Source of the DNA: Desulfobacteraceae bacterium
GTDB lineage: Bacteria; Desulfobacterota; Desulfobacteria; Desulfobacterales; UBA5616
NCBI GenBank assembly: GCA_030620375.1
Contig: JAUXEW010000027.1
Coordinates: forward strand, 1 to 17,765
Reading direction: 5' to 3'
DNA: 17,765 nucleotides
The stretch's first letter is position 1. Every line of letters starts with the position of its first letter. Below the pieces are notes generated by a model. The model saw only the letters and a list, made by a program, of their open reading frames with translations. It was not told the DNA's origin and ran no database searches. Made by a program: the position numbers and the translations under genes. Positions 1 to 7,538 of the stretch are shown here, piece after piece.

Positions 1-1304
1 AGATAAGTCAGTTTTGTACCTTCGAGTTCGGCGGCTGTAATTTCTTCTTCCCATGCCGGCATTTCAGCCCGGGTGCGTCGATAAATAATGCCGACCTCTT
101 TTGCTCCTAATCGGACTGCTGATCGTGCCACGTCAATGGCCACATTCCCACCGCCGATAATGGCAACTTTCTCTCCTACGGGAGCTTTTCCGCTTAGGTT
201 TACCTCTCTTAAAAATTCAACGCCCTGTCTGACACCTTCGGCTTTCTCCCCCGGGATGCCGAGCTCGATTCCCTTGTGTGCGCCCAGCGCAAGATAGACC
301 GCCTTGTAACCATCATCAAATAGATCGTCAATGGTTAGATCGGGGCCTAAGGGCGTGTTGGTTTTTATCTCCACACCGAGATTGGTTATGATTTCAATTT
401 CCTGATCCAAAATTTTTCTAGGCAGCCTATGATCCGGTATGCCCACCCGCAACATGCCTCCCGCTTCAGGGAGTGCTTCAAAGATGGTTGAGGTGAAGCC
501 TTTTTTTGCCAAATAAAACGCCGCGGAAAGCCCGGCGGGCCCGGAACCGATAATCGCCACTTTCTCGTCCCTTTGAGGCTGACAATCGATGGTTATATCC
601 CTGGGATCGAACTGATCCGCAGCCAGCCGTTTCAGGTCTCGAATGGCCACCGGCTCATCCACTTCGCACCGGCGGCAGGCATCTTCACACCCGTGGGGGC
701 AGATGCGTCCCAGAATACCGGGAAGCGGTAAATCTTCCATGATGATTTGCAGCGCTTCCTTGTATTTTCCTTGGCCTACCATTTGAACATAGCCCTGCAC
801 ATTGATCCCGGCCGGACATGCCAGACGGCACGGGGCTTTGTCGGCTTTTTGTATGGCAAATGCACCGGGTATAGCCTGGGCATATTTTTTATAGATAGCC
901 TTTCTTTCATTTAGGCATTGATCATATTCATTGGGTAACGTTACCGGGCAAACATCGGTACAGTCCCCACAGGACGTGCATTTGGCAAGATCAATATATC
1001 GAGGTGTTTGGTTAATCCTGACTTTGAAATTTCCCGGTGTGCCCTCTATACTGTCCACTTGGGCGCATGTGATCAGATTGATGTTCAAGTGCCGGCCGAA
1101 CTCGACCAGTTTCGGAGAAATAATTCACATAGCACAGTCATTGGTGGGGAAGGTTTTATCCAGTTCACTCATAACGCCGCCGATGGCGGAAGATTTTTCA
1201 ACAACGTGAACAAAATATCCGGAATCAGCCAAGTCCAGGGAGGCTTGTATCCCTGCGATTCCACCCCCTACGAGTAATACAGATCCAAGAACCTTCTCTG
1301 CCAT
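1..1304 (-). CDS. HdrA-GltD fusion selenoprotein (3' end outside window)
   Basis: The gene reads right to left from ATG 1302-1304, with AGGAG at 1311-1315 as ribosome binding site, and runs off the left edge after 434 codons. I translated the whole stretch; the only stop is TGA at 1125-1127 (codon 60). It falls in the HdrA motif FPTNDCAM-U-IISP, where the family usually has Cys, so it is read as selenocysteine in a CxxU pair. Domains: an FAD-binding HdrA lobe (VGGGIAG, about residues 12-18), a CTSCGDCTDVCP ferredoxin motif near 102-113, a GltD-type Cys-rich region (CRLACPAG, then CPHGCEDACRRC), a second FAD site (GSGPAGL) and an NAD(P) site (GGGNVAIDVAR). By family, a cytoplasmic NAD(P)H-dependent flavin/Fe-S oxidoreductase; an HdrA front on a glutamate-synthase small-subunit-like body suggests electron transfer between NAD(P)H and Hdr or ferredoxin partners, not glutamate synthesis. 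It is divergent from the Hdr/Nuo operon. The electron acceptor is unknown. Confidence 0.9.
1096..1115 (-). promoter_or_regulatory. bacterial SECIS hairpin for the Sec codon at 1125-1127
   Basis: Nine bases after the UGA on the minus strand, CCGAAACT pairs with AGTTCGG (7 bp, one bulged A) around a GGTCG loop. A short stem with a GG/GU-containing apical loop about 18 bases after UGA is the usual form of a bacterial SECIS element bound by SelB. The same loop, GGTCGAG, is found at the same distance in the second Sec gene (4747-4766). Confidence 0.75.
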
Positions 1305-1327
1305 TGAACACTCCTTTTTTGGGTGTG

Positions 1328-1426
1328 TTTTAAAGGGTAAGTGAGCCTAAATATCTCAATTAAATCAAAGACGCAATCATATCTGCAACAAATTATTTTT
1401 GTCAACCAGATTTTTTAAAGGGTAAG
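1328..1426. repeat. 14-bp direct repeat flanking the minus-strand promoter
   Basis: TTTTAAAGGGTAAG occurs exactly at 1328-1341 and at 1413-1426, 85 bp apart, about eight helical turns. The copies lie on either side of the candidate minus-strand promoter (1376-1405). Same-face spacing fits a looped repressor or activator pair. No regulator is identified. Confidence 0.55.
1376..1405 (-). promoter_or_regulatory. sigma70-like promoter for the HdrA-GltD gene
   Basis: On the minus strand, a perfect TTGACA (1405-1400) is followed after 18 bp by TATGAT (1381-1376). The start site should fall near 1369, giving a leader of about 65 bases before ATG 1304. Found by pattern only. Confidence 0.6.
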
Positions 1427-1515
1427 GATTACAAAAACGGCGATATGAGTATAAACTAATTTTTCAGTAGCTTATTATCCCATATGCGATGACGGCACAC
1501 TAAGATCGTAATGCA

Positions 1516-1557
1516 TTTTTGGCAGATCAGATCCGCTTTTTTACCGTTTGCCAAAAA
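1516..1557. repeat. inverted repeat, 9-bp arms
   Basis: TTTTTGGCA (1516-1524) and TGCCAAAAA (1549-1557) are perfect complements separated by 24 bases. The T tract is on the 5' arm in either direction, so it does not look like an intrinsic terminator. It could be an operator or a leader hairpin. Confidence 0.4.
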
Positions 1558-1676
1558 CTTCACCAAAATCACATATAAGGAACCAGGCTTCTTTTCAAAC
1601 CACGCTTGCCATAATGGACCTTTTCGGAGCCGTTTTTATTGCCGTTCATGTTGTTTTATTAATTTATCTTCACTTG

Positions 1677-1710
1677 ACATAACCATTTGACCATGACATT
1701 TCAGTTATGT
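1677..1710. repeat. inverted repeat over the operon promoter
   Basis: ACATAAC (1677-1683) and GTTATGT (1704-1710) form a perfect 7-bp inverted repeat with a 20-bp gap that encloses the -35 box TTGACC. Its position would suit an operator, but short arms in AT-rich DNA can arise by chance. Confidence 0.3.
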
Positions 1711-1716
1711 TTTAAT
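1687..1716 (+). promoter_or_regulatory. sigma70-like promoter for the Hdr/Nuo operon
   Basis: TTGACC (1687-1692) and TTTAAT (1711-1716) each match the consensus at five of six positions, with an 18-bp spacer. Transcription would start near 1723 and leave a leader of about 165 bases before ATG 1890. A nearby TTGACA at 1674-1679 has no good -10 partner. Confidence 0.45.
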
Positions 1717-1889
1717 TGCAAATTACAAAATAATTATGGTTGAAATTGGCCCCATATTACGCTATAAATCCCATTTCTATTTGGTAAGATTTCCGGTCGC
1801 CAGAATATTTTTATTTTATAAATCGACCGCCCATTTAGTTGCAAATATTAAGTTTAAACCAACAACTAAGGGCAACAAAGGTTCTTTTT

Positions 1890-3611
1890 ATGTTTTTTAC
1901 AATTACATTATATCTGTCGTTGGCTATCTTTATTATCGGAACGGTTTATCGGATCTGGACATGGTTTAAAATCAGCGTCGGGCCCGATGCAACAAATTTT
2001 TCAGTTCGGGAAAGACTGTCAGCCGCATTAAAAGGCCTGATCAAAACTTTATTCAGCCGGCGTTTCTTCTTGCTGCTCAAAGTGTTGATCCTCGATGTTA
2101 TCCTTCAGGTTCAGATTCTAAAGAACAATTTCGTTCGTTGGCTCATGCACATTTGTATTTTCGGCGGCTTCATGCTGTTGCTACTGATGCACGCTTTAGA
2201 CGGGCCGGTGACCCAGACGCTATTTTCTGACTATGCCTCCACACTTAATCCTTTTTTCTTTTTGAGAAATCTTTTCGGCGCCATGGTTGTCTTAGGTCTG
2301 TCCATTGCCGTCTATCGACGGATAACCTTGAAAGGCCTTCGCTTAACTACAAACACCGTTGATATATATGCCATAGTTATTTTGACGGTTATCATGATTT
2401 CCGGTTTTTTATTGGAAAGCATGCAAATTATTTCTGCTCCCATTTTTGACGAAATGGTCATGGATTACGCTGACCTGGAAGACCCGGAAGAGATTAAACC
2501 GCTCAAGATTTATTGGGCCGAAGAATATGGCGTATGCTTTCCCGATGTTTCAGACTCCCCGCCTCCAGAACTGTTTGAAGAAGGCGAGCAGTTGCATGAT
2601 GAAAGTTGTGTGGACTGCCACTCTCGACCAGACTGGGCATTTATTTCTTATCCGTTGTCCAGGGGTATAAAACCGCTGGCTTGGATTATTAACAAAGCCA
2701 GAGCTGATGTTTGGTTGTGGTACGTTCACTTTCTGGCTTGTTTCATCGGGTTGGCATACCTGCCGTTCAGCAAATTTTTCCACATTATTTCCAGTCCGAT
2801 CAGTCTTATGGTAAACAGCGTTACGGACGTTACGGATAAGATTGTTACTGATCCGGCCAACATGGCTACCCGGCGAGCCATGGAATTGGATGCGTGCACG
2901 CACTGTGGTACATGTACGCTTCACTGTTCCGTGGCCCCTGTATTTCGTAATATGCTTAATTCCAATATTTTTCCCTCTGAAAAAATCATTTCGATTAAGG
3001 CATTGGTTGCCGGCAAAGAGGTTGCTCCTGAAGTGCTTCAATCATTTCAGGAAGGAAGTTTTATCTGCACTAGTTGTTATCGTTGTACTACCCTCTGTCC
3101 GGTGGGGATTAATCTGCAGGACATATGGTTTTCCTCCAGAGAAGACTTGGTTGCGAGAGGTCTTCCTGAGCCTCATGTTTGGGCAAAAGAGGCTGGACGG
3201 ACTAAGTGGGCAGCTATAATAAAAGATTATGATACCCCTCTAATCCCGGACAGCAAGCACTTAAATCTATCGAGTCAGGCCGACACTTTTTCTGCCTGTT
3301 TTGAGTGCCAAACATGCACCAATGTGTGTCCTGTGGTAGCCAACTACGAGAACCCTGCAGAGGTTCTCGATATGACACCTCACCAGATTATGCATTCTTT
3401 GGGGCTGGGGCTTACAGGAATAGCGTTAGGATCGAGGATGATTTGGGATTGCGTTACCTGCTATTTGTGCCAGGAGCATTGCCCCCAGAAAGTCCGGGTT
3501 ACCGATATTTTATACGAGTTGAAAAACCTGGCCTATGGGCGGTTGAGATCGGCCGAGCTGCAGGATAAAACAGAAAAAAACGCCGATGAAACACAGGTCG
3601 GTGTGACTTAA
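1890..3611 (+). CDS. membrane cytochrome b / heme c / HdrC-like Fe-S fusion
   Basis: A 573-residue protein that should carry electrons across the membrane between the quinone or cytochrome c side and a cytoplasmic Hdr module. ATG 1890 is chosen because AAAGG (1877-1881) precedes it by eight bases; an upstream TTG at 1839 lacks such a site. Residues 1-300 form a NarI-like five-helix b-type cytochrome with likely heme ligands H87 and H101 (helix 2) and H280 and H298 (helix 5, spacing 18 as in NarI). The roughly 95-residue loop between helices 4 and 5 holds CVDCH (240-244), a heme c site; positive-inside charges put this loop in the periplasm and the C-terminus in the cytoplasm. The C-terminal part has four CxxCxxCxxxC motifs starting at C336, C393, C470 and C521, i.e. 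two tandem HdrC-like ferredoxin pairs. First gene of the operon. The DsrM and HmeC families are the nearest comparison for the anchor; exact family not determined. Confidence 0.85.
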   Translation: MFFTITLYLSLAIFIIGTVYRIWTWFKISVGPDATNFSVRERLSAALKGLIKTLFSRRFFLLLKVLILDVILQVQILKNNFVRWLMHICIFGGFMLLLLMHALDGPVTQTLFSDYASTLNPFFFLRNLFGAMVVLGLSIAVYRRITLKGLRLTTNTVDIYAIVILTVIMISGFLLESMQIISAPIFDEMVMDYADLEDPEEIKPLKIYWAEEYGVCFPDVSDSPPPELFEEGEQLHDESCVDCHSRPDWAFISYPLSRGIKPLAWIINKARADVWLWYVHFLACFIGLAYLPFSKFFHIISSPISLMVNSVTDVTDKIVTDPANMATRRAMELDACTHCGTCTLHCSVAPVFRNMLNSNIFPSEKIISIKALVAGKEVAPEVLQSFQEGSFICTSCYRCTTLCPVGINLQDIWFSSREDLVARGLPEPHVWAKEAGRTKWAAIIKDYDTPLIPDSKHLNLSSQADTFSACFECQTCTNVCPVVANYENPAEVLDMTPHQIMHSLGLGLTGIALGSRMIWDCVTCYLCQEHCPQKVRVTDILYELKNLAYGRLRSAELQDKTEKNADETQVGVT

Positions 3612-3623
3612 GGAAATCATGCC

Positions 3624-4490
3624 ATGAAATTTGCTTTATTTTTGGGCTGTAAAATTCCTTTTTACCTTGCTCATTATGAATCATCGTCACGGGCAGTTCT
3701 TAAAACGCTAGGCGTTGAACTGGTCGATATTGAGTTTAATTGCTGCGGTTACCCGATCCGGAATCTTGATTTTGAGTCGTTTCTTCTTTCTGCTGCCAGA
3801 AATCTCGCATTGGCTGAACGGCAAAATATAAACATCCTTACGCCTTGTAAGTGTTGTTTTGGCAGCCTTAAACATGCCGATTACTTATTAAGAGAAAATG
3901 ATTCATTGAAAGACCGGATAAATTCAGTGCTTCAGGAAGAGGGACTCCGATGGGAGGGCCGCGTTGAAGCAAAGCATCTGCTGTCTGTTTTGTTTCACGA
4001 GGTAGGGCTCAAGACCATCAAGGCACATATCAAACATCCGTATGACGGCCTTAAGATTGCGGCTCACTATGGTTGTCATGCGCTGCGGCCCGGCAAGATA
4101 GTCCAGTTTGATAATCCTTTGGAACCGTCCATATTTGAGAGATTGGTAGCGGTCACCGGAGCAGAGAGTGTCGATTGGTCGATGCGGTTGGATTGCTGTG
4201 GCAATCCGTTGTGGGGTAAGAACAACCCTCTTTCTCTCGATTTAATGCGTAAGAAACTGTCAAATGCGAGTCAGGCCGGTGCGGATTTTCTGTGTGCGGC
4301 ATGTACTTATTGTCAAATTCAGTTCGATACGGTTCAGGAAGCGGAATTGATTCAAGAAGGGAAGAGAGAAGAGATGCCGTCTATACTTTATCCGCAGCTT
4401 TTAGGCCTGGCTTTCGGGCTTGATGGCAAAGCCCTTGGGATAGAATGCAACAAGGTAGATATCAGCAGCGTGCAGGAATATTTGTCATAA
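3624..4490 (+). CDS. hdrB: HdrB-like subunit with two CCG domains
   Basis: A 288-residue cytoplasmic protein of the heterodisulfide reductase B family. Both cysteine-rich CCG modules are complete: C9, C40-C41 and C75/C78 in the first, C151, C191-C192 and C224/C227 in the second. In methanogen HdrB such modules bind noncubane [4Fe-4S] clusters that cleave a disulfide; in bacteria the substrate is generally unknown. ATG 3624 lies 12 bases after the previous stop, with AAGGAA overlapping that stop, so the two genes are translationally close. Next to a gene whose C-terminus is HdrC-like, it fits an HdrCB pair: electrons would reach HdrB through the four clusters of the membrane protein. Length is near that of HdrB itself (about 290). 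All expected ligands are present, so an active subunit is likely. Confidence 0.92.
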   Translation: MKFALFLGCKIPFYLAHYESSSRAVLKTLGVELVDIEFNCCGYPIRNLDFESFLLSAARNLALAERQNINILTPCKCCFGSLKHADYLLRENDSLKDRINSVLQEEGLRWEGRVEAKHLLSVLFHEVGLKTIKAHIKHPYDGLKIAAHYGCHALRPGKIVQFDNPLEPSIFERLVAVTGAESVDWSMRLDCCGNPLWGKNNPLSLDLMRKKLSNASQAGADFLCAACTYCQIQFDTVQEAELIQEGKREEMPSILYPQLLGLAFGLDGKALGIECNKVDISSVQEYLS

Positions 4491-4557
4491 AAGCTATGTT
4501 AGTGTCCATCAGAAATGGAAAATTTCCAGATACAATATACACCTACAGGAGATAAAA

Positions 4558-4944
4558 ATGTCTGAAAAAAAAATAGGGGCGGTCCTGGTGGTCGGAGGCG
4601 GTATCACCGGTATGCAATCCGCTCTGGATTTGGCCAATTCCGGATATTATGTTTACTTGCTTGAAGAGACGCCATCCATTGGCGGGGTTATGTCGCAATT
4701 GGACAAGACATTCCCCACCAATGACTGTGCCATGTGAATTATTTCACCTGTACTGGTCGAGGTCGGCCGGCACATGAACATCGAACTGATTACTTACTCT
4801 GATCTTGAATCTGTTGAGGGCTCTATAGGAAAGTTTAAAGTAAAGATCAGAAAGAGGGCGCGCAGTGTTGATATGGATCTTTGTACCGGGTGCGGTGCTT
4901 GTATTGAAAATTGTCCGGTAGTCCAACGGGTTGCAGTTGGATAA
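4558..4944 (+). CDS. stand-alone selenocysteine HdrA N-terminal lobe (split HdrA)
   Basis: A 128-residue protein read through TGA 4735-4737 as selenocysteine. ATG 4558 follows AGGAG (4547-4551) by six bases. It shows the HdrA FAD motif VGGGITGMQ (12-20), the motif FPTNDCAM-U-IISP with a CxxU pair at C57/U60, LVEVGRH, and one ferredoxin motif CTGCGACIENCP (C109, C112, C115, C119). TAA 4942-4944 follows nine codons after the last Cys. Full-length HdrA has several hundred further residues; only 42 bases with no HdrA remnant separate this stop from the next gene. The missing continuation is found at the start of the HdrA part of the 7539-10781 product, so I read this as a separate subunit supplying the flavin/CxxU lobe in trans. 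A truncated relic is the alternative, but the intact reading frame, binding site, SECIS and cofactor motifs argue against it. A caller treating TGA as stop would miss the gene. Confidence 0.85.
4747..4766 (+). promoter_or_regulatory. bacterial SECIS hairpin for the Sec codon at 4735-4737
   Basis: Nine bases after UGA, CCTGTACT and AGGTCGG form an imperfect, bulged stem around the loop GGTCG. Distance and loop match the element at 1096-1115. The stem is weaker than that one; ACCT/AGGT (4746-4749 and 4760-4763) is an alternative pairing. Function is supported mainly by position and similarity. Confidence 0.65.
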
Positions 4945-4986
4945 AGCAGATTTACTTCCTTTTTTCCATAAATAGGAGTTACTTAT

Positions 4987-5484
4987 ATGAGCGAGGCAAC
5001 TGTACTGGAAAATGTTCAAACCGATGAAATCGATTACAGGGAACTGGATCGTATCATCGAGGAGGAATTTAACAACGACAAGGAAAACCTGATCATGATG
5101 CTTCAGGCTATTCAGAAACGCTATAATTATCTTCCGAGACCCGCACTGGAGTATTTATCATTAAAAATCGAGATTCCGACAGGCCGGATTTATGGTGTGG
5201 CTACCTTTTACAGCACGTTTAGCCTTAAGCCAAGAGGCAGAAACATTATTTCAATCTGCCTGGGAACTGCCTGCCACGTCAGGGGTGGTGAACGTGTCCA
5301 TGAAAGACTTGAGGAATTGCTTTCAATTGGCGACGGCGAGACAACCGAAGACAAACGGTTTACCCTTGAATCCGTACGATGCATCGGCTGCTGTAGCTTA
5401 GGGCCGGTTGTCAAAATAAACGAAGGTATACACGGCAGGATCTCTTCGGATCAGGTTGAAAAAATTCTGGACCATTACGAATAA
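4987..5484 (+). CDS. nuoE: NuoE-like [2Fe-2S] subunit
   Basis: A 165-residue protein of the NADH dehydrogenase 24-kDa (NuoE/HndA/BamG) family. The thioredoxin-like C-terminal half carries the [2Fe-2S] ligands C91 and C96 (CLGTAC) and C132 and C136 (CIGCC). The helical N-terminal half has the usual RxYNYLPxxALEYLS and GRIYGVATFYSTF segments. ATG 4987 follows TAGGAGT. It would pair with the NuoF protein downstream in an NADH-oxidising or NAD+-reducing module of an Hdr complex; there are no proton-pumping Nuo subunits here, so this is not complex I. It lies 42 bases after the Sec-HdrA lobe and is separated from nuoF by an unusual run of hairpins. Length is normal for the family. Confidence 0.93.
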   Translation: MSEATVLENVQTDEIDYRELDRIIEEEFNNDKENLIMMLQAIQKRYNYLPRPALEYLSLKIEIPTGRIYGVATFYSTFSLKPRGRNIISICLGTACHVRGGERVHERLEELLSIGDGETTEDKRFTLESVRCIGCCSLGPVVKINEGIHGRISSDQVEKILDHYE

Positions 5485-5487
5485 ACT

Positions 5488-5596
5488 GCCGCCCGTATAG
5501 CGGGCGGCCTTCTTTTCCCGCTTTCCGGGAAAAGAAGGGGCACGCCAGTGCCCCAAAGTTTCAGTTTTATCCCGGTGCGAAGCACGGGGTGTTTTT
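5488..5596 (+). repeat. four consecutive hairpins between nuoE and nuoF
   Basis: Within the 143-bp gap four stem-loops follow each other almost without a break. They are 5488-5508 (8-bp GCCGCCCG/CGGGCGGC), 5509-5537 (12-bp CTTCTTTTCCCG/CGGGAAAAGAAG), 5538-5553 (6-bp GGGCAC/GTGCCC, extendable by one pair) and 5571-5589 (CCCGGTGC/GCACGGGG with one mismatch), the last followed by TGTTTTT (5590-5596). The last resembles a rho-independent terminator. Since nuoF follows in the same direction and must be expressed with nuoE, partial termination, mRNA processing or stabilisation is likely. The arrangement also resembles a dispersed palindromic (REP-like) element inserted in the operon. Confidence 0.8.
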
Positions 5597-5627
5597 AAAA
5601 CAATAAACAAAAGATAAGGCAGTGATC

Positions 5628-7529
5628 ATGAAAATCCAGTCGGTTAAAGACTTAGAAAAAGTCAGTCAGGCCTATATCAGCAATCTCTATATGCCGGATA
5701 AAATCAAGGTGAACATCGGAATGGCGTCGTGTGGAATTGCTGCGGGCGCCAAGGCCGCTTATGACAAAATTCTAAAGGAATATCCCGATAAAAACGGGAT
5801 CCACCTCTGTCAAACCGGATGTATCGGTTTTTGCGAAGAAGAGCCGTTAGTTGAAATTCTCGAAGCCGGGAAACCACGGGTCATGTATAAACACATAACC
5901 GAGGACAAGATCATCGACGCTGTCCAGGGGTACATCGCCGGTGAATTTAATAAAAAATGGATTTTAGGGCAAATGAAGGACCCCCGAAGCCTTCTGGAAG
6001 ATGATGTCGATAATCCGCTTGCCGGGGTTGAACCGATTGAAGGGGTTCCTGTTTTGGAAGATATTCCCTTTTATAACAGCCAGGTGAAAATTGCCATGCG
6101 CAACTGTGGATATATCGACCCGGACACGATTGAGGAATATTTCGCCAGAAAAGGGTATGTTGCCTTTATCCAGGCGTTAAAGGAGATAAAACCGGCTGAA
6201 GTCATCGATATCATAAAAGAATCAGGGCTTCGGGGCCGAGGCGGCGGTGGATTTCCAACCGGTACCAAATGGGCCACCTGCGCAAAACACCACGGAGATC
6301 ATTACATCATCTGTAATGCCGACGAAGGTGACCCCGGTGCGTACATGGATCGAAGTATTCTGGAAGGTGACCCCCACAGCGTGTTGGAAGGGATGTTGAT
6401 TGCGGCAATAGCCATCGGATCCCGGCAGGGCTTCATATATGCCCGAAATGAATACCCGCTGGCAGTTAAACGACTGGTTACGGCGATCAAACAGGCCGAA
6501 AGCTACGGCCTTTTGGGCGAGAACATTGCCGGTACCGATTTCTCTTTTAATATCAAAATTTCTACCGGTGCCGGTGCCTTTGTTTGCGGGGAATCCACCG
6601 CGCTTATGGCTTCTCTGGAAGGAAAGGTGGGACGACCCAGGGCAAAATATGTCCACACCGTAGAAAAAGGATTCCGTGAAAACCCATCCAATCTAAATAA
6701 CGTTGAAACCTATGCCAATGTTCCGGCCATTGTATTAAAAGGCGCCGAATGGTATGGCCGTATGGGAACTGAGCACAGCAAAGGCACCAAGGTATTCAGT
6801 TTGGTCGGAAAGATAAAGAACACAGGGCTGGTCGAAGTCCCAATGGGGGTTTCACTTAGGGACATCGTATTCACAGTCGGCGGCGGTATACCTAAAAAGA
6901 AAGCGTTCAAGGCGGTCCAAACCGGAGGGCCTTCGGGAGGATGCATTCCGGAGCAGTTTCTCGATTTGCCCGTCGATTTTCAAAGACTTTCCGAAGTCGG
7001 ATCCATCATGGGTTCCGGCGGCATGATTGTTATGGATCAAGACACATGCATGGTCGACATAGCCCGTTATTTCCTGGATTTCCTTCAAGAAGAATCTTGC
7101 GGTCAATGCAATCCGTGCCGCGAAGGGATCAAAAGGATGCTGGAAATTCTGACCCATATCTGCGATGGGCACGGTAAGGAGGGTGACATCGAACTCCTTC
7201 AAGAATTAGGTAATATGGTAGCAAAAGCGTCTCTTTGCGGATTAGGAACGTCGGCCCCCAATCCTGTCCTGACGACCATCAAATATTTTCGTGACGAATA
7301 CGAATCCCATATTAATGACAAGAAATGTCCTGCCGGCGTCTGCAAACCGCTCTTCCATTACGAGATCGACGAAGAAGCCTGCACCGGATGTACTTTGTGC
7401 GCGAAAAAGTGTCCGCAAGATGCCATAACCGGTGAGAAGAAAAAGCCTCACAAATTGGAACAGGACAAGTGTATTAAGTGCGGCATTTGTTATGATAGTT
7501 GCAAGTTTGATGCGATTGTTGTGAGATAG
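5628..7529 (+). CDS. nuoF: NuoF-like NAD(H)-binding flavoprotein, extended form
   Basis: A 633-residue protein of the NuoF/HndC/BamH type, longer at both ends than the complex I subunit. ATG 5628 is preferred over GTG 5622 because AAGG (5616-5619) is eight bases upstream of it. The N-terminal 100 residues form a thioredoxin-like [2Fe-2S] domain (C35, C61, C65, C69). The core has the FMN/NADH site GRGGGGFPTGTKW (203-215), GAGAFVCGEST (315-324, near the NADH pocket) and the [4Fe-4S] ligands C491, C494, C497 and C537. The C-terminus carries two ferredoxin motifs (C585-C595 and C615-C625). It should exchange electrons between NAD(H) and the clusters of the neighbouring Hdr proteins. This extended form is common in bifurcating hydrogenases and formate dehydrogenases, but bifurcation here is inferred. 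It follows the hairpin run and is nine bases before the next gene. Confidence 0.94.
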   Translation: MKIQSVKDLEKVSQAYISNLYMPDKIKVNIGMASCGIAAGAKAAYDKILKEYPDKNGIHLCQTGCIGFCEEEPLVEILEAGKPRVMYKHITEDKIIDAVQGYIAGEFNKKWILGQMKDPRSLLEDDVDNPLAGVEPIEGVPVLEDIPFYNSQVKIAMRNCGYIDPDTIEEYFARKGYVAFIQALKEIKPAEVIDIIKESGLRGRGGGGFPTGTKWATCAKHHGDHYIICNADEGDPGAYMDRSILEGDPHSVLEGMLIAAIAIGSRQGFIYARNEYPLAVKRLVTAIKQAESYGLLGENIAGTDFSFNIKISTGAGAFVCGESTALMASLEGKVGRPRAKYVHTVEKGFRENPSNLNNVETYANVPAIVLKGAEWYGRMGTEHSKGTKVFSLVGKIKNTGLVEVPMGVSLRDIVFTVGGGIPKKKAFKAVQTGGPSGGCIPEQFLDLPVDFQRLSEVGSIMGSGGMIVMDQDTCMVDIARYFLDFLQEESCGQCNPCREGIKRMLEILTHICDGHGKEGDIELLQELGNMVAKASLCGLGTSAPNPVLTTIKYFRDEYESHINDKKCPAGVCKPLFHYEIDEEACTGCTLCAKKCPQDAITGEKKKPHKLEQDKCIKCGICYDSCKFDAIVVR

Positions 7530-7538
7530 GTTACAAAA

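Larger units (their letters stand above)
1305..1889. other. 585-bp divergent intergenic control region
   Basis: No convincing gene is seen between the two divergent start codons. The region is AT-rich, above all near 1660-1860. It carries a minus-strand sigma70-like promoter at 1376-1405, a plus-strand one at 1687-1716, a 14-bp direct repeat (1328-1341 and 1413-1426), an inverted repeat of 9-bp arms (1516-1524 and 1549-1557) and an inverted repeat of 7-bp arms overlapping the plus-strand -35 box. No correctly spaced GG-N10-GC sigma54 signal was found on either strand. Its length suggests regulated divergent transcription of two related Sec-HdrA units. Confidence 0.6.

Noticed and set aside
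1516..1557. inverted repeat as a transcription terminator
   Set aside because: The T tract forms the 5' arm and the A tract the 3' arm, so no U tract follows the hairpin in either direction.
1754..1772. sigma54-like TGGCCCC...GCT upstream of the Hdr operon
   Set aside because: GG and GC are 11 bases apart instead of 10 and the -12 part lacks TTGC. Similar off-by-one matches near 1550 and 1588 were dropped too.
1736..1969. 77-residue open frame upstream of the cytochrome gene
   Set aside because: It overlaps the real cytochrome start in another frame, covers promoter and leader DNA, and shows no recognisable motif.
2550..3041. 163-residue minus-strand frame within the cytochrome gene
   Set aside because: Fully antisense to a gene with dense conserved Cys and His motifs; a shadow of that coding sequence.
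4735..4737. TGA as a nonsense mutation making an HdrA pseudogene
   Set aside because: It sits at the conserved HdrA Cys position, at codon 60 as in the minus-strand homologue, with a SECIS-like hairpin and an intact frame after it.
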